Origin: Sphingomonas sp. LC-1
Lineage (GTDB): Bacteria; Pseudomonadota; Alphaproteobacteria; Sphingomonadales; Sphingomonadaceae
Direction of reading: 5' to 3'
DNA length: 64,000 nucleotides
Assembly (NCBI RefSeq): GCF_025371035.1
Contig: NZ_JANZXB010000008.1
Span: 150,707 to 214,706, forward strand
The notes under the pieces are model-generated. The model worked only from the letters and a program-made list of their open reading frames with translations. It ran no database searches and was not told the origin of the DNA. Position numbers and translations under genes: made by a program. Of this stretch, positions 1 to 8,755 are shown in pieces. The first letter of the stretch is position 1. Each line of letters starts with the position of its first letter.

Positions 1-1223
1 AGGCCGCCGTTGCGGCGCTCTCCGATACGGCGGAGATTTGCGGCTGCAACGGCGTCACCAAGGGCCAGGTCGTGTCGTGCATCGCCAAGGGGGCACATAG
101 CCTCGACGCGGTGCGCGCCACCTGCAAGGCATCGGCAAGCTGCGGCTCGTGCACCGGGCTGGTCGAGACGTTGCTCGCACTCACCCTCGGCGACGAGGTG
201 GAGGCCGGGCCGAAGACCATGTGCAAATGCACCAGCTTCGGTCATGACGATGTCCGTCGCGAGATCGTCGCGCAGGGAATGCGCGCGATCCCCGAAGTGA
301 TGCAGAAGCTGCACTGGTCGACGCCGGACGGCTGTTCGTCGTGTCGCCCGGCGCTCAACTATTATCTGCTGTGCGCGCTGCCCGGCGAATATGTCGACGA
401 CCAGCAGAGCCGCTTCGTCAACGAACGGATGCACGCCAACATCCAGAAGGACGGCACCTATTCGGTCGTGCCGCGCATGTGGGGCGGGATCACCAGCCCC
501 ACGGAATTGCGCGCGATCGCCGATGTGGTCGAGAAGTTCAACGCGCCGATGGTCAAGGTGACCGGCGGCCAGCGGCTCGACATTTTCGGCATCAAGAAGG
601 AGGATCTGCCCGCCGTCTGGGCCGATCTGAACGCGGCGGGCATGGTCTCGGGCCATGCCTATGGCAAGTCGCTGCGCACCGTGAAGACGTGCGTCGGCTC
701 CGAATGGTGCCGCTTCGGCACGCAGGATTCGACCGGTCTCGGCGTCAAGCTGGAGCGGGCGACCTGGGGGTCATGGATGCCGCACAAATTCAAGATCGCG
801 GTGTCGGGCTGCCCGCGCAACTGCGCCGAGGCGACGATCAAGGACTTCGGCGTGGTCTGCGTCGACAGCGGCTATGAGCTGCACGTCGGCGGCAATGGCG
901 GGATCAAGGTCCGCGCCACCGACCTGCTCTGCAAGGTGGCGACCGAGGCGGAGGCGATGGAGATGTGCGCCGCCTTCATCCAGCTTTACCGCGAGGAAGC
1001 CCGCTATCTGGAGCGGACCGCGCCGTGGATCGAGCGTGTGGGCCTCGCCTATATCCAGTCGCGACTGCTGCCCGACGCGGACGAGCGCGCCGAGCTGGCG
1101 CGCCGCTTCTTCTATTCGCAGCAATTCATGCAGGACGACCCCTGGGCGGCGCGGGCCGCCGGGGCCGATCGCGAAATGCACGCACCCATGGCGCGCTTCA
1201 CCCCGCAGGAGGAATTGGCATGA
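1..1223 (+). CDS. nirB: Nitrite reductase [NAD(P)H] large subunit, C-terminal part (5' end outside window)
   Basis: C-terminal ~407 residues of the cytoplasmic siroheme/4Fe-4S assimilatory nitrite reductase, which reduces nitrite to ammonium with NAD(P)H. Reading in frame from base 3, the visible part begins in the BFD-like [2Fe-2S] region (ICGCNGVTKGQ, then CGSCTG), continues through the ferredoxin-like half-domain, and ends with the siroheme/4Fe-4S domain, whose ligands appear as CVGSEWC and SGCPRNC. The gene runs off the left edge, so the FAD/NAD domain is not visible. The stop codon overlaps the nirD start, which supports coupled translation. Confidence 0.96.
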   Translation, partial: AAVAALSDTAEICGCNGVTKGQVVSCIAKGAHSLDAVRATCKASASCGSCTGLVETLLALTLGDEVEAGPKTMCKCTSFGHDDVRREIVAQGMRAIPEVMQKLHWSTPDGCSSCRPALNYYLLCALPGEYVDDQQSRFVNERMHANIQKDGTYSVVPRMWGGITSPTELRAIADVVEKFNAPMVKVTGGQRLDIFGIKKEDLPAVWADLNAAGMVSGHAYGKSLRTVKTCVGSEWCRFGTQDSTGLGVKLERATWGSWMPHKFKIAVSGCPRNCAEATIKDFGVVCVDSGYELHVGGNGGIKVRATDLLCKVATEAEAMEMCAAFIQLYREEARYLERTAPWIERVGLAYIQSRLLPDADERAELARRFFYSQQFMQDDPWAARAAGADREMHAPMARFTPQEELA

Positions 1224-1558
1224 TTGGCGAATGGCTGGACATCGGCTGGGTGAGCGAAATCCCGGTGCGCGGCGCCCGCACGGTCCAGGTCGAGGGCGGT
1301 CACGACATCGCCGTCTTCCGTACCGGCGAGAACAAGGTCTTCGCGCTACTCGACCGTTGTCCGCACAAGCATGGCCGGTTGAGCCAGGGCATCGTCCATG
1401 GCGGTGCGGTGGCCTGTCCGCTGCACAATTGGCGGATCAGCCTGACCACCGGCGAGGCGCTGGGCGAGGACAAGGGCTGCACGCCGGTGGTACCGGTGAA
1501 GATCAGCGGCGGGCGGGTGTTGATCTGCCGCGCCAGCACGCTGAAGGCGGCGGCGTGA
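1220..1558 (+). CDS. nirD: Nitrite reductase small subunit, Rieske type
   Basis: 112-residue partner of NirB. The ATG at 1220 overlaps the nirB stop (ATGA), with AGGAGGAA just upstream. It is a single Rieske-like domain, and unlike enterobacterial NirD it keeps a complete ligand set: CPH, then 16 residues, then CPLH (about residues 49-71). A [2Fe-2S] cluster is therefore expected, and the protein probably takes part in electron transfer to NirB. It could formally be a free Rieske ferredoxin, but the coupling to nirB makes NirD the clear choice. Confidence 0.93.
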   Translation: MIGEWLDIGWVSEIPVRGARTVQVEGGHDIAVFRTGENKVFALLDRCPHKHGRLSQGIVHGGAVACPLHNWRISLTTGEALGEDKGCTPVVPVKISGGRVLICRASTLKAAA

Positions 1559-1571
1559 GCAGTAACCACCT

Positions 1572-1682
1572 CCCTCTCCCCTCCGGGGAGAGGGTCGGGG
1601 TGAGGGGCGGGTGTCTCACCGAGACCGCCCCCTCTGCGAGGCCCCTGCCCCTCACCCAACCCTCTCCCCGTGGGGGAGAGGG
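1572..1682. repeat. REP-like palindromic element between nirD and nasA
   Basis: Two short hairpins, each with arms CCCTCTCCCC / GGGGAGAGGG (1572-1581 with 1585-1594, and 1660-1669 with 1673-1682), sit at the ends of a larger inverted repeat (GGGGTGAGGGGC matching GCCCCTCACCC). This is the architecture of the dispersed CTCTCCCC-type intergenic palindromes common in proteobacteria. The right hairpin ends four bases before the nasA ATG and contains its only purine-rich ribosome-binding sequence. Confidence 0.85.
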
Positions 1683-1685
1683 CTT

Positions 1686-4280
1686 ATGATCCGCACCACC
1701 TGCGCCTATTGCGGCGTCGGCTGCGGCATCGCGGCGACCGTCACCGGCGAACGGCAGGTGCGGATCCAAGGCGATCCCGACCATCCTGCCAATCGCGGCA
1801 AGCTCTGCTCGAAGGGCACGCATCTGGGCGAAACGGTCGGCCTCGAAGGCCGCCTGCTCCACCCCATGATCGGCAAGCGCCGCGCCTCCTGGGACAAGGC
1901 GCTCGACCTCGTCGCGAAACGCTTTCGCGACACCATCGCGCAGCATGGGCCGGACAGCGTCGCCTTCTACGTCTCCGGCCAGTTGCTGACCGAGGATTAT
2001 TATGTCGCCAACAAGCTGATGAAGGGGTTCATCGGCTCGGCCAATATCGACACCAATTCGCGCCTGTGCATGTCGAGCGCGGTCGCCGGCCATACCCGCG
2101 CCTTTGGCGAGGATATCGTACCCGCCACCTATGACGATATTGACGCCGCCGACCTGATCGTGCTGGTCGGCAGCAACACCGCCTGGTGCCACCCGATCGT
2201 CTATCAGCGCATCCGGGCGCGTTGCGATGCCGGCGCGAAGCTTGTCGTCATCGATCCGCGCCGTACCGAAACGGCCGAACAGGCGGACCTGCACCTGGCG
2301 ATCCGACCGGGCAGCGACGTCGCGCTGATGAACGGCGCGCTGGCCTGGGCACGCGCCGCGGGCGCGGTGGACGAGGCGTTTCTCGCCGCCTCGGTCGTGG
2401 TGCCCGAGGATTTCTGGGCGACACTGGAGAATGGCAGCGACTTGTGGTCGGTCGCCGGGACCTGCGACGTGGCGCCCGCCGACCTTCGCCGCTTCTACGA
2501 ATGGTTCACCGCCACCCCGCGCACCGTCACGCTGTTCAGCCAGGGAATCAACCAGTCGACCACCGGCACCGATCAGGTGAACGCGATCCTCAACCTGCAC
2601 CTGGCGACGGGGCGGATCGGCAAGCCTGGCGCGGCCCCCTTCTCAATCACCGGACAACCCAATGCGATGGGCGGGCGCGAGGTGGGCGGGCTCGCCTCGA
2701 CACTGGCCGCGCATATGGACTTCGCGCCGGAGAATCGCGCGCGGGTGCAACGCTTCTGGGCCTCCCCCGCTATCGCGCCCAAGCCGGGGCTGAAGGCCGT
2801 CGACCTGTTCCGCGAACTGGGCCAAGGCCGGATCAAGGCGCTATGGATCATGGCGACCAACCCCGCCGTGTCGATGCCCGACGCCGGATCGGTGCGCGAT
2901 GCGCTCGCCGCCTGCCCCTTCGTCGTGGTCAGCGACGTGGTCGCGCAGACCGACAGCTCCACCCACGCCCATGTCCGCCTGCCCGCGGCCGCATGGGGCG
3001 AGAAGGACGGCACCGTCACCAACAGCGACCGCACGGTCAGCCGACAACGCGCGCTGTTCCCCCTGCCGGGCGAAGCGAAACCCGACTGGTGGATCGTCAA
3101 GGAAGTCGGCCGCCGCATGGGCTGGAAGACCGCCTTCGCCTATGACCGTGCGGCCGAGATCTGGCGCGAGCATTGCCGCCTGTCCGCTTATGAGAATGAC
3201 GGCGCACGCCTGTTCACGCTGTCCGGCCTGTCGAGCGCCGGTAACGCCGAATATGAGGCGATGGAGCCGTTCCGCTGGGGTGGCACCCCCTTCGCCGATG
3301 GCCGCTTCCCGACGCCGGACGGCCGAGCGCGGTTGGTGCCCGTGGCGCAGAAGCCGATTTCCGCGCCGCTTCGCGACTGGCCGATGACGCTGAACACCGG
3401 GCGTTACCGCGACCAATGGCATACGATGACCCGCACTGGCCTGGCCCCCAAGCTGGCGCGCCATCGCGAGGAACCGCTGGTCGAAGTCCACCCCGACGAC
3501 GCCGCGCGGCTGAACCTGATCGATGGAGCCCTCGCCCGCGTCGGTACGCCGCAGGGGGACAGCCTGTTTCGCGTTTCGGTCAGCGCCGGACAGCGCGTGG
3601 GCGAATTGTTCGTCCCCATCCACTGGACCGACCAAACCGCGCGCGGCGGCCGCGCCGGCCTGCTCCCCCGACCGCTGACCGACCCCTATTCGGGTCAGCC
3701 CGGCTTCAAGCGCACCCCCGCGAGCATCGCGCCCGTGGCAACCCGCTGGCGCGGTTTTGCGATCGTGGCCGGTGCAGCGACCGATCTGCCCGACTGCTTA
3801 TGGGCGACGCGCATCGCGGTACCCGGCGGCTGGCTGTGGGAAATGGCGGGCGATGGCGATCCGGTCGCGTTGGAGACGCTCCTCCCCAAAGGCCAGCGGA
3901 TCGAGGCGACCGACCCTGCTCGCGGCTCGCGGCGCGTCGCGGTGATCGCGCAGGATCGCCTCGCCGCCGTCCTGTTCGTCACCGAACGCGGCGAACTGCC
4001 GAGCCGCGACTGGTTGATCGCGCAACTCAGCGCGGCCGAGGTCGCCCCGACGGTGCTTGCCGGTCGCGGGCCGGGTCAGCAGGTCGAGCGCGGAGCGATC
4101 GTCTGCAGCTGTTTCGACATCGGCGTCCGCACCATCGTCACCGCGATCCGGGATCAGCATCTGGCCGACGTCGCCGCGATCGGCGCGGCGCTGGGTGCCG
4201 GGACCAATTGCGGCTCCTGCCGCCCCGCCCTCGCCCGGCTGCTCGCCGAAACCCTGGAGCCTGCTCATGCGCATGGATGA
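1686..4280 (+). CDS. nasA: Assimilatory nitrate reductase, catalytic (molybdopterin) subunit
   Basis: 864-residue cytoplasmic Mo-bisMGD enzyme that reduces nitrate to nitrite and feeds NirBD. The N-terminus has the 4Fe-4S site (TCAYCGVGC then KLCSKG). The body is the molybdopterin oxidoreductase fold (GSANIDTNSRLCMSSAV; QPNAMGGREVGG), followed by the molydopterin dinucleotide-binding domain. The last ~60 residues form a BFD-like [2Fe-2S] module (IVCSCFDIG then GTNCGSC), as in NasA/NarB proteins that carry their own electron-entry cluster. ATG 1686 was chosen because the Fe-S motif starts four residues later. The frame upstream is open only through the palindromic repeat. Confidence 0.95.
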   Translation: MIRTTCAYCGVGCGIAATVTGERQVRIQGDPDHPANRGKLCSKGTHLGETVGLEGRLLHPMIGKRRASWDKALDLVAKRFRDTIAQHGPDSVAFYVSGQLLTEDYYVANKLMKGFIGSANIDTNSRLCMSSAVAGHTRAFGEDIVPATYDDIDAADLIVLVGSNTAWCHPIVYQRIRARCDAGAKLVVIDPRRTETAEQADLHLAIRPGSDVALMNGALAWARAAGAVDEAFLAASVVVPEDFWATLENGSDLWSVAGTCDVAPADLRRFYEWFTATPRTVTLFSQGINQSTTGTDQVNAILNLHLATGRIGKPGAAPFSITGQPNAMGGREVGGLASTLAAHMDFAPENRARVQRFWASPAIAPKPGLKAVDLFRELGQGRIKALWIMATNPAVSMPDAGSVRDALAACPFVVVSDVVAQTDSSTHAHVRLPAAAWGEKDGTVTNSDRTVSRQRALFPLPGEAKPDWWIVKEVGRRMGWKTAFAYDRAAEIWREHCRLSAYENDGARLFTLSGLSSAGNAEYEAMEPFRWGGTPFADGRFPTPDGRARLVPVAQKPISAPLRDWPMTLNTGRYRDQWHTMTRTGLAPKLARHREEPLVEVHPDDAARLNLIDGALARVGTPQGDSLFRVSVSAGQRVGELFVPIHWTDQTARGGRAGLLPRPLTDPYSGQPGFKRTPASIAPVATRWRGFAIVAGAATDLPDCLWATRIAVPGGWLWEMAGDGDPVALETLLPKGQRIEATDPARGSRRVAVIAQDRLAAVLFVTERGELPSRDWLIAQLSAAEVAPTVLAGRGPGQQVERGAIVCSCFDIGVRTIVTAIRDQHLADVAAIGAALGAGTNCGSCRPALARLLAETLEPAHAHG

Positions 4281-5058
4281 TTTCTCGCCCGGTTCGGTCT
4301 GGCTGGTCGGGGCGGGCCCCGGCGACCCCGATCTGCTGACCCGCAAGGCCGAGCGGCTGATCCGCGCCGCCGACATCGTCTTCTACGACGCGCTGGTCGG
4401 ACCGGACGTGCTGGCGCTGATTCCCGACGGCACCGAGCGATCGAGCGTGGGCAAGCGATCGGGCCGTCATTCCAAGGATCAGGGCACGATCGACAGCCTG
4501 ATCGTCGCAGCGGCCCTGTCCGGCCAGCGCGTCGTCCGGCTGAAGGGCGGCGACCCGTCGATCTTCGGTCGCTCCACGGAGGAAATCGACGCCTGCCGCG
4601 CCGCCGGGATCGTGGTGCACATCTGCCCCGGCATCACCGCCGCGAGCGCTGCCGCCGCATCGGGCATGATCTCCTTGACCCTGCGCGGCCTGTCCCGGCA
4701 ACTTACGCTGGTGACGGCCCATTGGCGCGAGGGGGAGACGCTCGACCTCGACTGGTCGGCGCTGGCGGCACCGGATGCGACGCTGGCCGTCTATATGGGC
4801 CGTGCCGCCGCCCCGACCATCGCGCGCGAACTCATGATCGCGGGCATGCCGCCCGAAACCCCGGTGATGGTCGCGGTCAACGTGTCGCTGCCCACCGAGC
4901 GGCTCATCACCGGCCGCCTTGATGCGCTGGGCTTCCTGACCCGCACCATCGGCGAGAAGGATCCTGCGCTGCTGTTGATCGGCGAAGCGGTGGGCGCACG
5001 CCGCGCCCCCGCGTCATGCCGTATCGGTGATGTCGAGGAACTGGGTGCCCGGTCCTGA
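4267..5058 (+). CDS. cobA: Uroporphyrinogen-III C-methyltransferase (SUMT)
   Basis: 263-residue SAM-dependent enzyme that makes precorrin-2, the precursor of siroheme (the NirB prosthetic group). Family signatures are present: VGAGPGDPDLLT near the N-terminus, VRLKGGDPSIFGR in the middle and CPGITAASAAAA after it. It lacks the CysG N-terminal dehydrogenase/ferrochelatase domain, so another enzyme must finish siroheme. It overlaps nasA by 14 bp, which makes it the last gene of the nitrate operon. ATG 4267 or 4273 could be used. Confidence 0.93.
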   Translation: MRMDDFSPGSVWLVGAGPGDPDLLTRKAERLIRAADIVFYDALVGPDVLALIPDGTERSSVGKRSGRHSKDQGTIDSLIVAAALSGQRVVRLKGGDPSIFGRSTEEIDACRAAGIVVHICPGITAASAAAASGMISLTLRGLSRQLTLVTAHWREGETLDLDWSALAAPDATLAVYMGRAAAPTIARELMIAGMPPETPVMVAVNVSLPTERLITGRLDALGFLTRTIGEKDPALLLIGEAVGARRAPASCRIGDVEELGARS

Positions 5059-5069
5059 TCGGAAGTGGC

Positions 5070-5093
5070 GCCCCTGGCCGATCGCCTAGGGGC
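5070..5093 (+). terminator. Hairpin after the nitrate operon
   Basis: GCCCCT / AGGGGC arms flank a GC-rich loop just after the cobA stop. There is no downstream T run, so it may be a processing hairpin or a Rho-associated end rather than an intrinsic terminator. Confidence 0.35.
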
Positions 5094-5134
5094 TGTCATG
5101 GAAAGGAGAAGCTGGCTGATTCACCCGTGATGGG

Positions 5135-5315
5135 ATGAGCATTTGCCGCAAGCCCTATCCCTCTGACGTGAGCGACGAGGAAGGGTCGTTGCTCGCGCCG
5201 TACCTGCTACTGCAACGCGAGTATGCGGGGCAGCGGGAGCAGGTACGGCCGGAGATGTTCAACGGCGTTCGCACATCGTGAAGACAGGCGCAGCGCGGCG
5301 GCAGATGCAATCGAT
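5135..5315 (+). pseudogene. IS5-family transposase, N-terminal remnant (frameshifted)
   Basis: Reads MSICRKPYPSDVSDEE with LLAPYLLL and MFNGVR, matching the start of IS5-group transposases (MSRKPYPSDVSDEEW... FNGLRYIVKTGA). A single missing base after the VR codons shifts the frame to an early stop at 5279-5281. In the shifted frame the family continues as IVKTGA and then loses similarity. No inverted repeats or DDE domain remain, so this is a dead fragment between the nitrate operon and katG. Confidence 0.8.
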
Positions 5316-5400
5316 GACTGTGATCGGGTTTAGTCGCTTTGTATGACGAGGCCGGCTTCTTAATCGGCACCCGAAACAGACCAACTCCAAAGGGGGCCTT

Positions 5401-7665
5401 ATGCTGATTACACCAGTTTCACTGATTGCGATGGTGGCCGCGCTTGCCACCCCGACGCAGCAAACTGATCGACCCCAACCCAAGGCGCCGACCGCCGCAA
5501 AGACCGTGACGCAGGACCCGCCCGCGCCGGTCGTCGCCAAGCCCGGCGGCATGACCAACCGCGACTGGTGGCCCAGCCGCCTCGACCTGACTGCGCTGCG
5601 TCAGCATGAGGACACGCGCGCCAACCCTTATGGCGCCGATTATGACTATGTGAAGGAATTCAACACCCTGGACATGGCGGCGGTCAAGGCCGACATCCGC
5701 AAGGTGCTTCACACGTCGCAGCCCTGGTGGCCGTCCGACTATGGCAATTACGGCCCCTTCTTCATCCGCATGGCGTGGCATAGCGCGGGCACGTATCGCG
5801 CCGGTGACGGTCGCGGTGGTTCGGACGGCGGCGAGCAGCGTTTCGACCCGCTGAACAGCTGGCCGGACAATGTCAGCCTGGACAAGGCCCGCCGCCTGGT
5901 ATGGCCGATCAAGCAGAAATATGGCCGCAAGCTCAGCTGGGGCGATCTGATGGTGCTCAGCGGCAATGTCGCCCTGGAGGATATGGGCTTCAAGACGGTC
6001 GGCTTTGCCGGTGGTCGCGTCGACGCCTGGCAGCCCGACGTCGTCTTCTGGGGTCCCGAGACCAAGATGATGGGCACCGAGCGGTCCAATCCCGACGGCA
6101 CGTTGAAGCGTCCGCTGGCGGCGACCACCATGGGTCTCATCTACGTCAACCCCGAGGGGCCGAACGGCAATCACGACCCGATCGGCGCGGCCGCCGACAT
6201 CCGCCACGCCTTTGGCAACATGGCGATGAACGACGAAGAGACGCTGGCACTGATCGCGGGTGGCCATACCTTCGGCAAGGCGCATGGCGCGCATCCGCAA
6301 AAGGCATGTCTCGGCGTCGAACCCACCGCCGGTGCGATCGAGCAGCAGGGCATGGGCTGGGCGAACAAGTGCGGAAAGGGCAATGCCGAGGACACGATCA
6401 CTTCGGGTCTCGAAGGCGCCTGGTCGGCCACGCCGACCCAGTTCACCACCCAATATATCGACAATCTGCTGAACTTCGACTGGGTCAAGACCAAGAGCCC
6501 GGCCGGTGCGACCCAGTGGGTGCCGACCGACCCGGCGGCGGCACAGCTCGTCCCCGACGCGCATCTGCCGAATGTGCGTCATGCGCCGATCATGTTCACC
6601 ACCGACATGGCCCTGAAGGACGATCCTGCCTTCCGCAAGATCCTGCAAAGCTGGCAGAAGAATCCCGAACTGTTCAGCAAGGCCTTTGCCCGTGCGTGGT
6701 TCAAGCTGACCCACCGCGACCTCGGCCCGCGTGCCCGCTATCTGGGCACCGAAATCCCAGGTGAGACCTATAACTGGCAGGACCCGCTTCCGGCCGCCAG
6801 CTTCGCACCCATCGGTGCGGAGGATCAGGCCAAGCTGAAGGCGATGATCCTGGCCTCGGGCCTGTCGGGTTCGGCGCTGATCCGCACCGCCTGGGCCTCG
6901 GCCTCGACCTTCCGCAGCACGGACATGCGCGGCGGGGCGAACGGCGCGCGGCTGCGGCTCGACCCGCAACAAGGCTGGGCGGTCAACGACCCCGCCGAGT
7001 TGAAGGCCGTGCTGGCCAAGCTGACCGCGATCCAGAAGGACTTCGCTCGCGGCGGTCGGCAGGTGTCGATGGCTGACCTGATCGTGTTGGGCGGCAATGC
7101 GGCGGTCGAGCGGGCGGCGCAGGCCGGCGGCGTGCCGGTCAGCCTCCCCTTCACCCCCGGCCGCGTCGACGCCACCCAGGCACAGACCGACGTCACCTCC
7201 TTTGCCCATCTGGAACCGGTCGCCGACGGCTTCCGCAACTATTATGGGCCCAAGGCGGAGGTCAGCGCGCCAGAGGCGCTGGTCGACAAGGCCGATGCGC
7301 TCGACCTGACCGTGCCGGAAATGACCGTGCTGGTCGGTGGCCTGCGCGCGCTCGACGCCAATAGCGGCGGATCGAAGAACGGCGTGCTGACGACCCGTCC
7401 GGGAACGCTCAGCAACGACTTCTTCGTCAACCTGCTGACCATGGACACGGTCTGGACGAAGTCGGCGACGCCAGGGCTGTACGAGGGCAAGGACCGCGCG
7501 ACGGGGGCGGCCCGCTGGACCGCGACGCCGGTGGATCTGATCTTCGGCTCTAACTCCGAATTGCGCGCAGTGGCGGAAGTCTACGCCGCCGACGACGCCA
7601 AGGAGAAGTTCGTCAACGACTTCGCCGCGGTGTGGACCAAGGTGATGAACGCGGATCGCTTCTGA
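5401..7665 (+). CDS. katG: Catalase-peroxidase with export-like N-terminus
   Basis: 754-residue bifunctional haem catalase-peroxidase. The distal site is WHSAGTYR, with W126 and H127. The adduct partners Y248 (LIYVNPEGP) and M274 (NMAMND) are in place, so the Met-Tyr-Trp crosslink needed for catalase activity should form. The proximal histidine is H289 (GGHTFGK). The degenerate C-terminal repeat is complete. Residues 1-20 ([20 protein letters not shown]) are hydrophobic and resemble a signal peptide, followed by a Pro/Ala linker, which suggests a periplasmic KatP-like enzyme. AAAGGGGG precedes the ATG. Confidence 0.95.
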   Translation: MLITPVSLIAMVAALATPTQQTDRPQPKAPTAAKTVTQDPPAPVVAKPGGMTNRDWWPSRLDLTALRQHEDTRANPYGADYDYVKEFNTLDMAAVKADIRKVLHTSQPWWPSDYGNYGPFFIRMAWHSAGTYRAGDGRGGSDGGEQRFDPLNSWPDNVSLDKARRLVWPIKQKYGRKLSWGDLMVLSGNVALEDMGFKTVGFAGGRVDAWQPDVVFWGPETKMMGTERSNPDGTLKRPLAATTMGLIYVNPEGPNGNHDPIGAAADIRHAFGNMAMNDEETLALIAGGHTFGKAHGAHPQKACLGVEPTAGAIEQQGMGWANKCGKGNAEDTITSGLEGAWSATPTQFTTQYIDNLLNFDWVKTKSPAGATQWVPTDPAAAQLVPDAHLPNVRHAPIMFTTDMALKDDPAFRKILQSWQKNPELFSKAFARAWFKLTHRDLGPRARYLGTEIPGETYNWQDPLPAASFAPIGAEDQAKLKAMILASGLSGSALIRTAWASASTFRSTDMRGGANGARLRLDPQQGWAVNDPAELKAVLAKLTAIQKDFARGGRQVSMADLIVLGGNAAVERAAQAGGVPVSLPFTPGRVDATQAQTDVTSFAHLEPVADGFRNYYGPKAEVSAPEALVDKADALDLTVPEMTVLVGGLRALDANSGGSKNGVLTTRPGTLSNDFFVNLLTMDTVWTKSATPGLYEGKDRATGAARWTATPVDLIFGSNSELRAVAEVYAADDAKEKFVNDFAAVWTKVMNADRF

Positions 7666-7674
7666 TCAAAGACG

Positions 7675-7703
7675 GGGGCCGGCAGGTGTGTCTTGCCGGC
7701 CCC
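7675..7703 (+). terminator. katG terminator hairpin
   Basis: Perfect 10-bp stem GGGGCCGGCA / TGCCGGCCCC with a 9-base loop, starting 9 bases after the katG stop. The T-run that follows is weak. Confidence 0.6.
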
Positions 7704-7713
7704 ACATTTCTGT

Positions 7714-7872
7714 AACCCGGCGCTGCGAAAAGCCTATGTCCGGCTGCTGATCGACAATGTCCGCGTGGACAAACATGCCATCCACATCCAGGGCAGCAAA
7801 GCGGCGTTGGAAAGCGCGGTGGTGCGGGACGGCGTTACCGCCATTTCCATGGTGCCCGGTTTCGACCGGAAG
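7714..7872 (+). pseudogene. Large serine recombinase, C-terminal remnant
   Basis: Reads NPALRKAYVRLLIDNVRV, then IQGSKAALESAV and VPGFDRKW. This resembles the extreme C-terminus of phage/transposon-type serine recombinases (RKAYLRLFVDSVEV... I.GPKAAL... VPSFVREW). There is no start codon, catalytic domain or stop of its own; the frame runs into the antisense tRNA-Leu. It is the footprint of an element whose remainder has been deleted. Confidence 0.65.
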
Positions 7873-7957
7873 TGGTGCCCCTGGCCGGACTCGAACCAGC
7901 ATGCCTTGCGGCGTTCGATTTTGAGTCGAATGCGTCTACCAATTTCGCCACAGGGGC
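7873..7957 (-). tRNA. tRNA-Leu (anticodon CAA)
   Basis: The minus strand folds as a class II (long variable arm) tRNA. The acceptor stem is GCCCCTG / CAGGGGC, the anticodon stem is TTCGA / TCGAA around CTCAAAA (anticodon CAA), the T-loop is GTTCGAGTC, and CCA is encoded. Length is 85 nt. It is flanked on its 3' side by a serine-recombinase remnant. Confidence 0.95.
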
Positions 7958-8015
7958 AGCGAAGAGGCGCTGCTAGACGAGGGCGATGATCCGTGCAAGC
8001 GCCGATTGTCACCCG

Positions 8016-8327
8016 TCACGGACAATCATGCGTGGCGATGCAGACGAAATAGACCAATGTCGTCAACAAGGCCAAAGCCATCGCAACGAGATAGAGCGGC
8101 AGGATCAGCCATTTGGTCGATGACCTTAGCGGCAACATGGATAAGCCGATGACTCCCGGCGTGGCCGACAACAGGGCCAGCCCATAGACGAATACGGGAC
8201 CGCGCAGCCCGGACGAAGTCGGATCGGACCAAAGGATCGCCAGCCAGGTCAGCGGCGGACCGGCCAGCATCAACAAGATGCCGCCAAGCCACAAGATGGC
8301 ATGCCGTGGCCTGACCGGGCCCCTCAT
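8016..8327 (-). CDS. Small integral membrane protein, unknown function
   Basis: 103 residues with three to four hydrophobic segments (about 11-32, 44-66 and 74-97; for example HAILWLGGILLMLAGPPLTW and LILPLYLVAMALALLTTLVY). It has no family I recognise. It is a stand-alone minus-strand gene between tRNA-Leu and a small unknown gene. Composition and hydrophobic patterning look like a real protein rather than a shadow frame, but no other support is available. Confidence 0.6.
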   Translation of the reverse strand: MRGPVRPRHAILWLGGILLMLAGPPLTWLAILWSDPTSSGLRGPVFVYGLALLSATPGVIGLSMLPLRSSTKWLILPLYLVAMALALLTTLVYFVCIATHDCP

Positions 8328-8476
8328 GAATCCGCCCGGCCATGACGGGCTATGAGATCATGCCAGTGATCGTTCATCCGGTCCTCATGGCCAAGAACCT
8401 AACCTTCGCAACGCTCATGGTCTGGCGTCCATTCGGGGCTTCCCTTGAGCGCGATCATGGTGTCGATTCTCTATCC

Positions 8477-8734
8477 TTAGCCTAGTAGAACCAGTAGCAT
8501 TCGGTGAACGGCATGATTTTGATAGGCTGAGGCTTCGGTGACCATGTCACGCCGGATGATCCGACCAGCCGCGACACGACGGTCGAAAAGCCTGAGGTAG
8601 CGGATGACGCCCGCCGAAAAACAATCCCGCCCATCGACGAACATCGCGAGCGGCTTCACGCCTTTCAGCATCAAGCCAAGTTCTCGTTTGCTGCGAACGA
8701 GATACGGCAACGACCGCAACGTTTCGGACCGCAT
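8477..8734 (-). CDS. Hypothetical protein, 85 aa
   Basis: Not recognised. Starts ATG 8734, 21 bp after the comM stop on the same strand, behind a weak GGGGGC ribosome-binding sequence. It is mixed alpha/beta-like and basic (GVKPLAMFVDGRDCFSAG, then RYLRLFDRRVAAGRIIRRDM). It may be translated with comM or be a decayed gene. Confidence 0.45.
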   Translation of the reverse strand: MRSETLRSLPYLVRSKRELGLMLKGVKPLAMFVDGRDCFSAGVIRYLRLFDRRVAAGRIIRRDMVTEASAYQNHAVHRMLLVLLG

Positions 8735-8755
8735 CGGGAATTGCCCCCTGTCCTA

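Noticed and set aside
5419-7209. 596-codon minus-strand open frame opposite katG
   Set aside because: Shadow frame produced by high third-position GC; katG is unambiguous on the plus strand.
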